Of a stretch of 64,000 bases of DNA, positions 1 through 11,796 are shown one piece after another (within the stretch, counting starts at the first letter, position 1; each line of letters begins with the position of its first letter). Made by a program: the position numbers and the translations under genes. The notes beneath the pieces were generated by a model, which saw only the letters and a list, made by a program, of their open reading frames with translations, made no database searches and had not been told where the DNA came from. Source of the DNA: Sisyra terminalis (lineage: Eukaryota; Arthropoda; Insecta; Neuroptera; Sisyridae); contig OY292279.1 in NCBI GenBank assembly GCA_958496175.1, forward strand, positions 6,510,001 to 6,574,000, given 5' to 3'.

Positions 1-1741
1 ATATCAGCCTTTTCGTTTTCTAGTATACCCTTATGGCTTTATCCTTGATTTTCCTAATTCAACCTCTTCTTGTCCAAGATTTATCTAAATGTAGTATTTT
101 GGCCGTTAATAAAGAAAATTTTCAACTAAGTATATGTTAAAATTTTTAATGTTTCTGGCTGATATCATAAAATTTTTGGTCAAAACTTTAAAGATTTTTA
201 AAGACAAGATGTACATTTATCACTACAATAAAAGGAACTTGTAGATTTTCAAAAGATTTGACAGAAAGTTATGAAGTTTATAAACCAATCATTCTTCTAA
301 TTAATAAAAATTCCAAAGAATATATCCGAAGAATATTTTTATAGTCTAAACTCTTATTATATTTTTATAACGACATATTCTTGAAAATGCAACCATCCCA
401 AGTAAAAACCATCAATAGTTATGCAAAAAAGAAACTTTTTTTTTCAATTGTATTTTAGTTAACTATCCCATAAGTAAAAATATTATCAGTTCTTGATTTA
501 TTGAGAAAAAATTTGGTCTTTATTTCGGAGATATTGGAAGAAGGTTTGGCACCAGTGGTAGCTCATGACATTTTCAAGTGGGGAAGTATAATAATAGTTA
601 TAAAATAATCGAAATCTCTGAATGTTCTTTCTATTAAATCTATTCAATAGAACCACATAATCATGCTGAATGCAATAGTAAAAGTGTCTTTATATTAGCT
701 ATCGTTATTTTAAATATTTTTTCACAATAGTTGTATACTTTTACCAAAAAGCTATAGTATAAAAAACAACACTATCGTGGCATATAAAGCTCTGAAAGTT
801 TAAATTTTGATTTTTATTTATAGCTTCTTAATTGCAATAAAATTTTGATCAATGAATTAAAAGTTTCAATAAAATATTAATTTAGCAAAACTTTGTGGAA
901 TACTATTGCGTATTATAATGTTCTGGATCAGTATTTCCCAAACAATGGATCAGTGAATATTTAGTGAGCCTTAATAGGAGATTTGCCACTGTATAAGAAA
1001 TACATAAGAAATAGGAAGTGATAAATTTGATCCTTCCAATAGCCTTACCAATTTTGATACTTTTTTTTCTCTAAGGTAGTTTAAAGGTGAATCCCAAGAT
1101 AGAAAATTTTTGTTAGAAAGATTAGAGCCCAATCAGATTTAGGAACCACTGTTCTGGGTTGTTAATTTGAAGATTTCTAATATTATTTTTGGTAATCTAG
1201 ATTTATTAGGCAAAATGTACCGAAAATTACGAGAAGGTAGTCCAAAGAGGGTTCATTGGATTCCACGATATCAAAGGAAAAATGACTAATTTTCTTCTTT
1301 GAAATCGCTTCTGGTAAAATTGGCTTGTACTTCTTTAACACTTTAGAGTTTTGAAAAAAAATATCCCAAAGTTTCTTACTAAAACTCGTAAGTTTTTTTT
1401 TTTTTGAAGCACTTGGTAAATATCAGCCCTCAAGTGTTGACGAAGTTGATTTTTTTTCAAATCTCTTTCGCTTTCTGTTCAATTTTATGTTTGTGTAGAG
1501 AAAGTTACAAGGTAAGAGAGTAGAAAGAAAAAATGATAATAATTTTCTACTCACACATTTATACGTTAATGCGATTGCATAATTATCCACGATTGGATCA
1601 ACAACAATTAATCGCTAATCGAAGTGGCAACAAATCAATCCAAAAGAAAATTTCTTAAATTTTTTTATTTGGAATGTAAAGAAGATCAAATTTTCTCAAA
1701 AATTTCTATAAATAAATTGCAAAAATCAGAAGAATACTTAC
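1..1741. other. Left flank, probable intron 1 of the first JHBP gene
   Basis: No coding exon of the JHBP type was found on either strand, although I looked for the Cys-X9-Cys and G-I-P-E blocks that mark exon 2. The sequence is AT-rich, with poly-T runs near 430, 1060 and 1390. If the exon at 1742-1853 is real, this stretch is its downstream intron and exon 2 lies left of the window. Confidence 0.5.
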
Positions 1742-1853
1742 GTTTTTCTTTTATCAGAGGTGCTGTATTGTTGAGTCTTTTACGACCTTCAACTGTGGCC
1801 GATATTGTTAAGAAAACCAGCAAAAATTCAAGTAAAATTTGTCTTAAAATCAT
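1742..1853 (-). CDS. First exon of a takeout/JHBP-family gene (partial, runs off left edge)
   Basis: Reading leftwards from the ATG at 1853, 37 codons plus one base end in C followed by the donor GTAAGT (1741-1736). The same C|GTAAGT phase-1 junction closes exon 1 of the complete family members in this window. Residues 1 to about 23 form a signal peptide (MILRQ, then a Leu/Val/Phe-rich core ending T-V-E-G). They are followed by a short basic stretch (GRKRLNNT...), an extension also seen in JHBP-1. An in-frame ATG at 1895 would add 14 residues, but it would bury the signal peptide, so I prefer 1853. No exon 2 is visible before the left edge. What is seen: signal peptide and donor. What is inferred: family membership, from cluster position, strand and phase. 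It could also be the first exon of another secreted protein. Confidence 0.55.
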
Positions 1854-2805
1854 TTTTTCTTTTGTAGTAAAAAAAATTGGATCACAAATTAACAAAAATT
1901 ACTGAGAAAAAATCAAATCAATTCGATACATTCACCGATTGAAGAAATGAGTGAAAAGAAAAAAAATTGTGACCAAAACCTTGAACTAGCACAGACGCCG
2001 TTTCTTTTGCAACTAAATGTTACCGTCGATATTTTCGAATTGCTATGGTACAGTGAAAACAATTTCGATTTCGTTTTTTCGATTTCTCACCGCACAAATC
2101 TCCGGCTAGCCATTAGTGGCAATAAAAATATAGATATATACTTATGTACATACAACAACAACATAACCGTCCTACGATTATACCTATTACACAAAATGCA
2201 TGAAGATAGCGATTTGTGACGTCACCATACCTCCATCTCATAACAAGTTTTTCCCTAGTGAAAGTATTTCTCCCAGAGAATGCCACCCCCACCACACCCC
2301 TCATCCCGCAAACGGAAGAACAGCCATCCATGCCATCACACAATTCATACCAAATCATTTTAATAATCGAAACGAGATTTAAACTTTCATCTGATACCAC
2401 TTTTGTTCTTCATTAACCCATACTATTATTCATATGTTAAACAAACAGCCGAAAATCTTTTCAACAAGAACATATTGATTTTTTTTTCTGGTATACACAA
2501 ATCAATTTTTATTAGTCCAATTAGTCCGAAAACGTTCAATACTTTCCTAAAGTTTTTATCGGCAATTAAGAAAATTCGAAAGTATTTTTCACCAAATTTT
2601 TTTCCCCAGTTTCTACTTCAATAGGCTATTTCTATATTTTTTTTTTCAAATTAAGAAAAAATAATTACCTCCAACAATTGGTTATTCTTATTTTAATTTC
2701 TCTTTAATTCGCTTTCTATTGGTTATAAATTATATATCATATGAACAAAATATAAAAACAACTTAATACTACCAAGGAAAAAAAATGCATTTTTTCATTT
2801 CAATC
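1854..2805. other. Intergenic spacer between first exon gene and JHBP-1
   Basis: This holds the upstream region of the minus-strand exon at 1742-1853 and the 3' flank of JHBP-1. Several short ORFs lie on both strands (for example 1947-2219 and 2113-2400), none with a recognisable domain. A less AT-rich patch lies at about 2210-2340. No clear TATA box was placed. Confidence 0.5.
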
Positions 2806-5800
2806 TTAAGGGGGCAACAGTTCGTGGATCGGATATTTGTGGTAGATTTTATTCGAGAATTTCTTGAAGATTGATGCGATCGTGTCTTCGAGGACTGGTT
2901 TAATTTCGTTGGCCACGTTACGCCAGTTGTCGTTTAAGAACAAATTCATGGCATCGCCCAATTCTTGATCGCCGTTGAACAGGTTGTCGAGTTTGACGGA
3001 AGCATGGCCGATGTTAAAGTCGACGAAGAAGTCTTTAACGTTTAGGTATGTTTCGCCGTTTTTTTCGATTTCTTCGCCTTGCATCGTTACGGTTGCTTCA
3101 ATGTTGCTATAGTTGCCATAACTCATGCCCGAACCGGAGATTGGTAACATTAGAATTCGGCCTTCCATGTTGTATTTGCTGGTCATGTAGAGTTCCGGAA
3201 TGAAGAGCTTAATCTTGACACGTTGTTTATCCAAGTCAATTCTAAAAAAAAAAATAATAATAAGTTTCCAATAGTTTTTCAAACGAAGATTATTGGCATT
3301 AAAGAAACTTTTGTGCTTCACGATTTTGATTCAAAAATACGGGAAATGATTGGTAAACTTTCAAAGTAGAAGACCCAAATTATTAAAAGCTTAAAGAACT
3401 TTTAAAAAATAATAAACGAACTTTCTTTTTCCATACAGTTGAAATTCAGAATATCAGCTTCTTGGCCTCCAAGTATGGGGATAATATTTGATAAAATATT
3501 TGTCTTGATTTTCAAAAATGAAAATGATTGTACTCATATTTGGAATTCTATGCTCTTGCAAACACCAAGCAAAAACGATCGAAAAAAATTAAAAAAAAAA
3601 ACATCCATTGTCCAAATCAAATCTGCAGAAAAAAATAAGAAAATGTTGGCAAATAGTTTTCCATACAAAGATTGTGCTCTTCAGGTTTTGATTCAAAAAT
3701 ATGGGAAATGATTGGTAAACTTTCAAAGTAGAAGATCCAAATTGTTAAAAGTTTAAAGTACTTTTAAAAAATAATATACGAGCTTTCCTTTTCCATTCAA
3801 TTGAAATTCAGAACGTCAGCTTCTTGGCCTCCAACTATGGGGATAATATTTGATAATATATTTGACTTGATTTTTTTTTCAAAAATGAAAATGATTTTAT
3901 TCATATTTGGAATTCTATGCTCTTGAAAACACCAAGCAAAAACGATCGAGACAAATTAAGAAAAAATCATCCATTGTCCAAATCAATTCTGCAGAAAAAA
4001 ATAAGAAAATGTTGGCAAATAGTTTTTCAAAGTACAAAGATTGTACTCCTCTGATTTTAACTCCAAAATTTAGGGAAATAATTGATAAATTTTCAAAGTA
4101 GAAGACCCAAATTATTAAACACTTAAAGACCTTTTAAAAAAATAATATATGAGCTTTCCTTTTCCATACAATTGAATTTCAGAATACCTTCTTGGCCTCC
4201 AATTTTGGGGATAATATTTGATAAGATATTTGAGTTGATTTTTTTTTCAAAAATGAAGATAATTTTATGCAAACTAGGAATTCTATCCTCTTGAAATCCC
4301 AAACAAAAACGATTGAGAAAAATTTAAAAAAAATCATCCATTGTCCAAATCAATTCTGAAGAAGAAAAAAAAAGAAAATGTTGGCAAATAGTTTTCCATA
4401 CAAAGATTGTGCTCTTCTGATTTTGATTCAAAAATTTAGGGAAATGATTGGTAAACTTTCAAAGTAGAAGATCTAAAGTATTAAAATTTTAAAATACTTT
4501 TAAAAAATAATATACCAGCTTTCCTTTTCCATACAATTGAAATTTAGAAAAGCTTCTTGGCCTCCAAATATGGGGATAATATTAGATCATTATTTGACTT
4601 GATTTTTTTTTTCAAAAATGAAGATAATTTTATTAATATTTGGAATTCTAAGCTCTTGAAAACACCAAGCAACTACGATCGAGAAAAATTAAAAAAAAAT
4701 CATCCATTGTCCAAACCAATTCTGCAGAAAAAAATAAGAAAAAGAAAATGTTGGCAAATAGTTTTCCAGAGTACAAAGATTGTACTCCTCCGATTTTGAT
4801 TCAAAAATTTAGGGAAATGATAGGTGAACTTTTAAAGTAGAAGACACAAGGTTTCCTTTTCCTTTCAATTGAAATTCAGAATCGCTTCTTGGCCTCCAAA
4901 TATGGGGATAATATTTGATAAAATATTTGTTTTGATTTTTTTTTCAAAAATGAAAATGATTGTACTCATATTTGGAATTCTATGCTTTTGAAAACACCAA
5001 GCAAAAACGATCGAAAAAATTAAAAAAAAATCATTCATTGTCCATATCAATTCTGTCGAAAAAAAAAATAAGAAAATGTTGGCAAATAGTTTTCCATTAA
5101 AAGATTGTGCTCTTCCGACTTTGATTCAAAAATTTTGGGAAATGATTGGTAATCTTTCAAAGTAGAAGATCTAAAGTATTAAAATTTTAAAATACTTTTA
5201 AAAAATAATATACGAGCTTTCCTTTTCCATACAATTGAAATTCAGAATCGCTTCTTGGCCTCCAAATTTGGGGATAACATTTGATAATATAATAATTAAA
5301 TTGTGGGCAATAAGAACGAAGCTTCTTGTGGAATATTATTTATTTTATCGACAACATTTCGTCAGTCATTCCTGACTTCTCAATAATTAAATTTCAATGA
5401 CATTATTTAAATACTAACTAAAATTAAAAATTAGTCCAGAAATGTCATAAAAATAAGCTGTAAAATGACCCAACTGGTAGAATAACAAACCAGTTGGGTC
5501 CAAGTACAGTTGGGTCATTTTACAGCTTATTTGTATGACATTTGTGGAGTAATTTTTAATTTTAGTTAGTATTTAAATAATGTTATTGAAAATTAATTAT
5601 TTCTTGGTTAGATTTCACATTAATTAACTAAGATTTATATCGACTAAAACTTATGAATTGTAATTTATTTATTTATAATTTTTACAATAATGTGTTGCTA
5701 CTTTTTAAATGTTATGTATTTTCATTATAGAGCTCAGAAGAAGTCAGGAATGACTGACGAAACGTTGGCGATAAAGTAATAATATTTCACAAAAAGCTTC

Positions 5801-6864
5801 GTCCTTATTGCCCACAATTTAATTATTATATTATCAAATGTTATCCCCAAATTTGGAGGCCAAGAAGCGATTCTAAATTTCAATTGTATGAAAAAGGAAA
5901 GCTTGTATATTATTTTTTAAAAGGTCTTTTAGCTTTTAATAATTTGGGTCTTCTACTTTGAAAGTTTACCAATCATTTCCCAAAATTTTTGAATCAAAGT
6001 TAATTATTATATTTTAAAAGACAAGGACTTAAACAACATAAATTTGATAATATATTTGACTTGATTTTTTTTTTCTAAAAATGAAGATGATTTTATTCAT
6101 ATTTAGAATTCGACGCACTTAAAAACACCAAGAAAAATTTTAAAAAAATCATCCATTGTTTCTAATATTTGCAAGGCAATCAATATTGGCAATAAGAAGT
6201 CTTTCAATTTCGCAAAACCAAACAAACCAGTGTAAGAAATCATTGAAAGATTTCAATAAATATTGTTTATATATCAACAATGAAGCAACCCACACTTCAT
6301 CATCGTTTACACAATGTTTAAATTAGCGTCAAACTTTTCACTGAAGACATATAATAATTTTTCGCTGAAATAAGGCCAAGAAAAGACTTCACCCGCTGAC
6401 CCTGTTGCATCGATGAGTAATGCAAGTTGCACAAATTGTGCATAAATGTCAAAGAAGCAAGAAAAAAGCTACTTACTTTACGGATCGAAGAGAAAATTCA
6501 GATGGTCCATACACTTGAATGTCATTGTAAACAGAACGAACACTAACAGCTCCGGTTCCCTGATCCAAAACGATTTCTGGAATTTCCAGGGGTTCACAAC
6601 TGGGAATACTGAACTCGGGAATGCCTGTCTTCAACAATGGTTTGATGGCATCAACGCTGCCTTTGACACAGTCATTTAATTTCGGATCGCTTCGATGGCA
6701 AATTTTTAAGAATGACGCTGGAAAAAATGGGAATAAAATTGGATTTTTTTTTGGGAAATTTGAGATTAAAACTTACGAAGTTGTGTTTTTTTTCCAGGCT
6801 TTCCTTGGACACTGATTCCGCAAATCAAAAGCGAGCCCACCAACAATAGTTTTTGGGGTAGCAT
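2806..6864 (-). CDS. JHBP-1: takeout/juvenile-hormone-binding-like secreted protein
   Basis: Three exons on the minus strand: 6864-6777, 6717-6477 and 3241-2806, giving 254 aa. Residues 1 to about 21 are a signal peptide, followed by a basic KPGKKTQL segment and then the family start. The cysteine pair C36 and C46 (C-X9-C, with DPK between) is the conserved N-terminal disulfide pair of takeout proteins. Block GIPEFSIP follows, and the C-terminal exon carries LDNLFNGDQELGDAMNLFLN. Junctions are C|GTAAGT (phase 1) and AA|GTAAGT (phase 2). The 134-nt and later exons are fused into one 436-nt last exon, so introns 3 and 4 are absent. Intron 2 is 3.2 kb and carries a ~365-bp tandem array and a foldback element. 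Family role: extracellular carrier of a hydrophobic ligand. The ligand is unknown and juvenile hormone binding is not implied. Confidence 0.9.
3330..5289. repeat. Six-copy tandem array, unit about 365 bp
   Basis: The landmark CTTGGCCTCC starts at 3461, 3823, 4191, 4556, 4888 and 5254, giving spacings of 362, 368, 365, 332 and 366. Each unit also has CAAAGTAGAAGA, TTTCCTTTTCCAT, AACACCAAGCAAAAACGAT and AATGTTGGCAAATAG in the same order. Short ORFs in this region (3439-3711, 3907-4101, 4557-4799) are fragments of the same unit read in different frames and are not genes. The array sits in intron 2 of JHBP-1 and begins about 90 bp from the exon 3 acceptor. Confidence 0.9.
5290..5831. mobile_element. 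Foldback MITE, family 2 (AATTAAATTGTGGGCAATAA ends)
   Basis: The left end near 5291 (AATTAAATTGTGGGCAATAA, then GAAGCTTCTTGTGGAA) is matched in reverse complement at about 5782-5830. Internally each arm has the motif GTCAGGAATGACTGACGAAA, here in the right arm at about 5743-5763. A central pair around 5467-5530 repeats CCCAACTGG in both orientations. A shorter copy lies at 61797-62108. No transposase is encoded. Confidence 0.8.
5832..6165. repeat. Inverted unit plus partial direct unit of the 365-bp repeat
   Basis: From about 5832 to 6000 the tandem unit of the 3.3-5.3 kb array appears reversed (GGAGGCCAAGAAGCG at about 5861, TCTTCTACTTTGAAAG at about 5949). From about 6045 to 6165 a partial unit returns in the original direction (TTTGACTTGATTTTTTTT, AACACCAAG). 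The family 2 foldback element therefore has inverted array units on its two sides. It then runs into unique sequence ahead of exon 2 of JHBP-1 (from 6477). Confidence 0.75.
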
Positions 6865-7312
6865 TTTCACGATCTACCCTTTTTTTTTTTTGGTCTGTTT
6901 TGAAGTGAGTTTTGTGATCAACTAACGTATTCATGGCAATCATTCAATTTATCACTTTTGTATGGGACAAATTTTGATGAGTCTTGTGAAAAAAAAAAAA
7001 CGCCGTTCAAAAATAACAATATGAATCAGCTCTTTCTGTGACATTGTTATGAAAGTGGCCAATTTTTTTTGATGACATTTCCATTTGGAAATGACCTACA
7101 ATAGACTAAGTAGAATTTTTTTTTTTTTGGAAATCGGGTCATTTTTCTTATCTATGCCAGTGATTGGTTTTATCCAACAAATGCAATAGTGTCACGATTG
7201 CATTATTACATTATTGTTGCAACAAAATGGCTGACAAGTGCACTTTCGAAAAAATAAATATTTTTATTAAGAAATATCTTAGCAAATACAATTTTTCATT
7301 GAAACGTTAAAG
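6865..7312. other. Spacer between JHBP-1 promoter side and JHBP-2 3' end
   Basis: No TATA box was recognised upstream of the JHBP-1 ATG. Reading on the minus strand, an AATAAA signal for JHBP-2 lies at 7268-7263, about 45 bp past its stop. The rest is AT-rich with poly-T runs. Confidence 0.5.
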
Positions 7313-9683
7313 TTAAACTGGTAGAAGATGGTCGAAAGATTTCGACTGGAACACCTTGTTGACGGTATCGTCCACAATCATGGCGATTACAGTTTCGATG
7401 GCTGGTTGAACTTCGGCGATTATTTCTTTGGCGTTCATGTTTAAAAATTCATTGGTTACCTTAACTAAAAAAAATTAATGGGTTTCAGTAGAAGAAAACG
7501 GTTGCATGAAGAAAACTTTTACTTAAGGTTTCATCTCCATCAAATAAATTATCGAACTCGGCTCGAGCCATTCCGATTTGTAGTTTCACTTTCGTGTCTT
7601 GATTATGATAATACTCGGATCCATTGCGGCTCACCATCATTCCTTCCATGTCAATTTTTCCTTTGACATCAACTAAAAATTTCCAAATAAACCCTTACAG
7701 GATTATTAACAGATAAAAACCTTAAATTACTATTAAAAGTATCCTTTTAAAGTTGCTTTTCTATTCATTACTTTCTATTAAATTTTAAGTAAAATAAATG
7801 ATAAAATTCAGATCTCAGCTTCTATTTTTTAATTACGAAGACAGTTCAGATTATTTAAGATCATTTTTTTTATTTAATATTTTTACTATTCAATTAGCTA
7901 CGTTTCGTAACGTATCATAACTTCATCAGGCTTCTTGATTCAAAAAAAATATAATATATTTCTTAGGGTGTACGTTATTTCCCAAATTGATTTTTTTACA
8001 GCGATCGCCCCCTGATTTTTAAGTTTAAGGCACAAAAAAACTATCCAATACAATTAAGCTCTTAATTTCTTGATTAAACCGTACCGGAATCATGTTACTT
8101 TTACCATTTAAATAACATGAGATTATTTGCCTTTTTACTTTTAATTTGTTTTCTCAGAAACAAATGAATAAAAAGATTTACAGTTAAATTATTCTGACGT
8201 AAAATTTAACGCTCTACAAAAAAGGTCTCTTATAAATTTTCGATTTAATCTCTTCATTAAAAGGTATTCAACATTTAACTTTTTAACGACAAATCAATCG
8301 ACTATAGGCTCAATAAAAATGATGTTGACTAGAAGTTCTAAGTAATTTCTCATAGATGGCGTCAGGTGAAATGGTAAAAATTCGAATATTAATTGAACTT
8401 TTGTCGATAGTCTCATTAATTAGTATGATATTCACTTCGTAGGTACAAAATATTGGTTAAAGTACGAAAATTTATCTTGGATAAATTGAATTTCACAATT
8501 ATAGCGAATTCGAATCTTATGTCACCTGTTTTAATTGTCAAAAATTGATTTTTTAGTTTAATTTTCAATTCAAGCCATAAAATCAACACAAATAATCACT
8601 GGCGCTCTAATGATAATAATTTTTATCTTCTCTTCCAATGATTTTATACTTACAAAAAGTAAAAATGAGCAAAAAGTTGAAAATATTGCAAGATTTATAT
8701 TAGGCACAAGTGAAATGTTGAATAACTTTTATTGGAGTGATTTAATCGAAAATTCATAAAAGATCTTTTTTGTAGAGCTTTAAATTTTACGCCAGAATAA
8801 TTTAATTTTAAATCTTTATATTCATTTGTTTCTGAGAAAAAGAATTAAAAGTAAAAAGTCAAATAATCCCATGTTACTTAAATGCTAAAAGTAAAATGAT
8901 TCCGGCATGGTTTAATCAAGAAATTAAGAGCTTAATTGTATCGGATAATTTTTTTATATCTTAAACTAAAAATTCAGGGGGCGATCGCTGTAAAAAAATC
9001 AATTTGGGAAATAACGGACACCCTAGTAATTATATTATATTTTTTGTAAATCATGAAGCCTGATGAAGTTACAATACGTAACGAAACGTAGCTCATTGAA
9101 TAGTAAAAATATTAAATAAAAAAAAAACGACCTTAAATAACCTAAATTGTCTTCTTATTTTAAGTAAAACTTACGAAATCCCGAAACTAAAACCCCATTT
9201 CCTCGAATCGGAATCGTATAAGTACGACCCATTATCACATAATCGCAGATCAATGTAACATTATCAATTTGTACTCGACCCCGAATTTTCATTCGTTTCA
9301 AATCTGTTTTAATTTCCGTAAATTTATAATTGCTAAGTCCATAAATTTCGATGTTTGATAATGAGGCCTTATAATTAACATTTGGAGTTCCCTGTTCCAA
9401 TTTAATCATAGCAATTGACATCGGTTCAATTCTCGGCACCCCCAATTCAGGAATCCCATTTGCCAAATATGGCCGCACTGTTTTCGTTGCATTTAAAATG
9501 CATTCATCCAAATGCACATTGGATCGCTTACAAATCGGAATATATGAAGCTGTAAAAATCCATAGAAGATTGACACCAAAAACCAACAAAAATCACTTGG
9601 ATATACTTACGTAAATTTCGGGCGTAACTCAAAACTATTAACAACTGAACAAAAACGAGGAAAATTAAATAATTGCACTGCAT
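7313..9683 (-). CDS. JHBP-2: takeout/JHBP-like secreted protein
   Basis: Four exons on the minus strand: 9683-9611, 9549-9175, 7672-7523 and 7464-7313, giving 249 aa. Signal peptide residues 1 to about 21. Conserved cysteines C31 and C41 are present, but the usual D-P between them is replaced by N-V. Further landmarks are GIPELGVP, VKGKIDMEG, FDNLFDGDE and the tail FDHLLPV. Exon 2 is 375 nt, exactly the sum of the 241-nt and 134-nt exons of its neighbours, so intron 2 has been lost precisely. Junctions used: C|GTAAGT, C|GTAAGT, A|GTAAAA, all phase 1. The intron between 9174 and 7673 is nearly filled by a 1.4-kb foldback insertion that reaches the splice donor. AATAAA at 7268-7263. Expected to be a secreted hydrophobic-ligand carrier. 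Confidence 0.9.
7795..9157. mobile_element. Family 1 foldback element, with a second element nested inside
   Basis: The left arm (ATAAAATTCAGATCTCAGC, GCTACGTTTCGTAACGTATC, TTCATCAGGCTTCTTGATTC) is mirrored on the right (AAGCCTGATGAAGTTAC, AACGAAACGTAGC, AAATTGTCTTCTTA). The 12-base TTTTAAGTAAAA lies directly outside on both sides (7783-7794 and 9158-9169) and may be a target duplication, though it is AT-rich. The right copy overlaps the exon 2 donor of JHBP-2. Other family 1 copies: 21061-21320, 39886-40130, 45853-46048 and 63071-63350. Confidence 0.75.
7964..9025. mobile_element. Long foldback element with TAGGGTGT...ACACCCTA ends, nested
   Basis: The ends TAGGGTGTACG (7964) and CGGACACCCTA (to 9025) are inverted. 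The arms stay complementary for several hundred bases, for example GCGATCGCCCCCTGA against CAGGGGGCGATCGC, CTTAATTTCTTGATTAAACC against GGTTTAATCAAGAAATTAAG, and GTTTTCTCAGAAACAAATGA against TTCATTTGTTTCTGAGAAA. No coding capacity. It is the first of six elements in the window with a similar plan. Confidence 0.75.
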
Positions 9684-9794
9684 TTTTTTCTTAAAAAAAA
9701 AAACTAATCTTTTTATGGGTTTTCTTTTAAATAGAAACTTGTTTCTTGTTCAATCTTTGTGGCTTAATGATTTCTTTTTTGCAGAAATGTAATA

Positions 9795-9801
9795 TTATAT
9801 A
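9795..9801 (-). promoter_or_regulatory. Candidate TATA box of JHBP-2
   Basis: TATATAA on the minus strand, 112 bases upstream of the JHBP-2 ATG at 9683. A start about 30 bases downstream would give a 5' UTR near 85 nt. No clear initiator was seen. Confidence 0.45.
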
Positions 9802-9980
9802 GAGGAAACGAAGGACCATTTTTGGATTTCAGGAAAAGCCAGTAATCAATTGAATCTGACGAAGAATTTGTGGGTTAAGGCAATCTGCATAGAGACTTGC
9901 AATATTTTTCCTTGGTTTGAGGGATTTTGTGAGAAGAATATAATGAAAATAATCAATGTGAAAAATATATTTTATTGAAA

Positions 9981-10954
9981 TTATGATACAATTTCTTCGA
10001 CAGGAATTACGTCTAAGGCTTGTTGAATAATTGCCGATAGCACTTCGGAGGTGGTATCATCCACGATTGGTCCCAAAATGTCGAATGTTTGTTGATTGTT
10101 TTTGTTGAAGAATGTCATAACAGAATCAGCTGAAAATATTTTTTATTTTTCAAGGAAAATAAAAAAAATTTTTTGAGAAAAACTTACCACTTGCTTGATT
10201 GTCTTTGTTGTGATCCACCAACTTCATATGACCTTTTCCTACTTTATTTTTGGTCGTCAATTTTTTAATTTTCAAATAGTGTTTCCCTTTATTTTCTACA
10301 CTGTCCACATCAACCGTAATCGTGGAAATAATATCAGCTAAAAGTTAAAATATTTCACTTCGAATAAATAAATTTTTTAAGTGTCAATTTCTTACAGAAA
10401 GTTCCTTCCATGGTTCCTTTACCATTCAAAGGAACGGTCAAAACATTCCCTTTAACATCATAATCGGCAGTCACATCAGCTTTTGGGATTTTCATAACAA
10501 TTTTACCATGTTTATTGGCGACATCAACACTAAAAAATTTAATAAATTAATCGAAAAATCGAAGATTAAATTAACAAATTAATCAAACTTGAGATCTTTA
10601 ATTTCAAAATTGCTTCCTCCACGAATTTTGATTTGACTAAGTTTAGCATTGATTTTTGCTGTGTCTAATTGCCGATCAATTGCCAATTCTGAAATAACCA
10701 ACGGTTCTAAACTTGGAATATGCAATTTTGGAATTCCCTTATCCAAATGGCCCTTGGAACTTTCGATTGATTCCCGTAAACATTTATTTAAATCGGGATC
10801 GTTTACTTTACACACCGAAATATATTCCGCTAAAAATCAAAAAAATAATATTTGCACAAGAAAAACTTTGATTTTTTTTTCAAAACTTACGTAATTTTCG
10901 GGCGGACACTTGCGAAATTGCAAAAATTGCCAAAGCGAAAGTTAAACGTTTCAT
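9981..10954 (-). CDS. JHBP-3: takeout/JHBP-like secreted protein, full four-intron plan
   Basis: Five exons on the minus strand: 10954-10891, 10829-10589, 10529-10396, 10337-10188 and 10129-9981, giving 245 aa. Signal peptide residues 1-18, then ARKLPEY. C28 and C38 flank KVNDPDLNK. Exon sizes 64, 241, 134, 150 and 149 define the ancestral plan; phases are 1, 2, 1, 1. The intron 2 donor is GTTTGA, a weak consensus, but it is the only one that keeps frame. The C-terminal half is lysine-rich and lacks the usual D-N-L-F-x-G-D block (it reads HMKLVDHNKDNQAS). It is therefore the most divergent of the complete copies in the region forming one end of the ligand tunnel. AATAAA at 9977-9972, only a few bases past the stop, implies a very short 3' UTR. 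Confidence 0.9.
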
Positions 10955-11020
10955 TTTTATCACTTTGTCCTCTGATCTCGTTACGATAGAGAATGTTAGG
11001 ATAATGACATATTCCGTATG

Positions 11021-11028
11021 TTTTTATA
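11021..11028 (-). promoter_or_regulatory. TATA box of JHBP-3
   Basis: TATAAAAA on the minus strand, about 67 bases upstream of the ATG at 10954. A start near 10995 would give a 5' UTR of about 40 nt. Confidence 0.6.
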
Positions 11029-11796
11029 GTTTTTCTTTTGAATTATTCAAAAAGCCATTAATAAATCAATTAAGAATGGAGGTTATTACACAAATTGCAT
11101 TAATTCCAAGTGCAACAACAGACAAATAAATTTACTGAGACAATTAGTCATATGCGATTAGAACACTGCAAACATTGAAAAACAAAAGGAACAAATTTTA
11201 AAAAAAGAATTCAAAATTGACAAGGATTTTTTTTTTTGGGGATTTAAGATTTTTTCAAGTGGACACTTACCAAAATTGGATTTCGGAGAAATCTTTTAGA
11301 CAAAGGAAAAGAAATTTGCTGAAAGATGCAATTAGCCTTGAGATGACAATTGGAAAACATTGGAAATTTTTATAATCCTTATAAGTGATACCTGATTACT
11401 AATTATTGTTATCACGTAAATCATTTTGATTAACTCACTAAATTGTTATTCTAATTAATCAAACATTGATTCATTGAATTCCAGCGAAAAATAAATGTAT
11501 CAAATCCGTCAACAACAAAAGCATAAATAAATTCCTTGTTTTCTTAAATACTTGAAAGATTTTGGTCTAACTTTTTTTCATATCTTTAAAATATATCAAG
11601 TTTTCCTGTCCATGTGCTTGTCACTGAACTACTCCTAAACCGCTGGACTAATTTTGCTGAAATTTTATAAGAATATTTAAGTAGAATATTGGATGGTTTA
11701 GATTCATAATTGAAAATGAAAAGTCAAACTTGGTCTAATTAAAAAGAAAAGACCGTTGATCGAAGCATTAATACCTATAATCTATATACAGTACAC

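Noticed and set aside
2113..2400. 95-codon Cys-rich minus ORF
   Set aside because: No signal peptide in place, no homology recognised, and codon use is not coding-like; it lies in the upstream region of the first exon.
3439..5050. Several short ORFs with similar Lys/Asn-rich sequences
   Set aside because: They are the same 365-bp non-coding tandem unit read repeatedly; frames and ends differ from unit to unit.
3330..5289. CRISPR-like regular repeat
   Set aside because: Units are about 365 bp, contiguous, with no spacers, in a eukaryotic intron.
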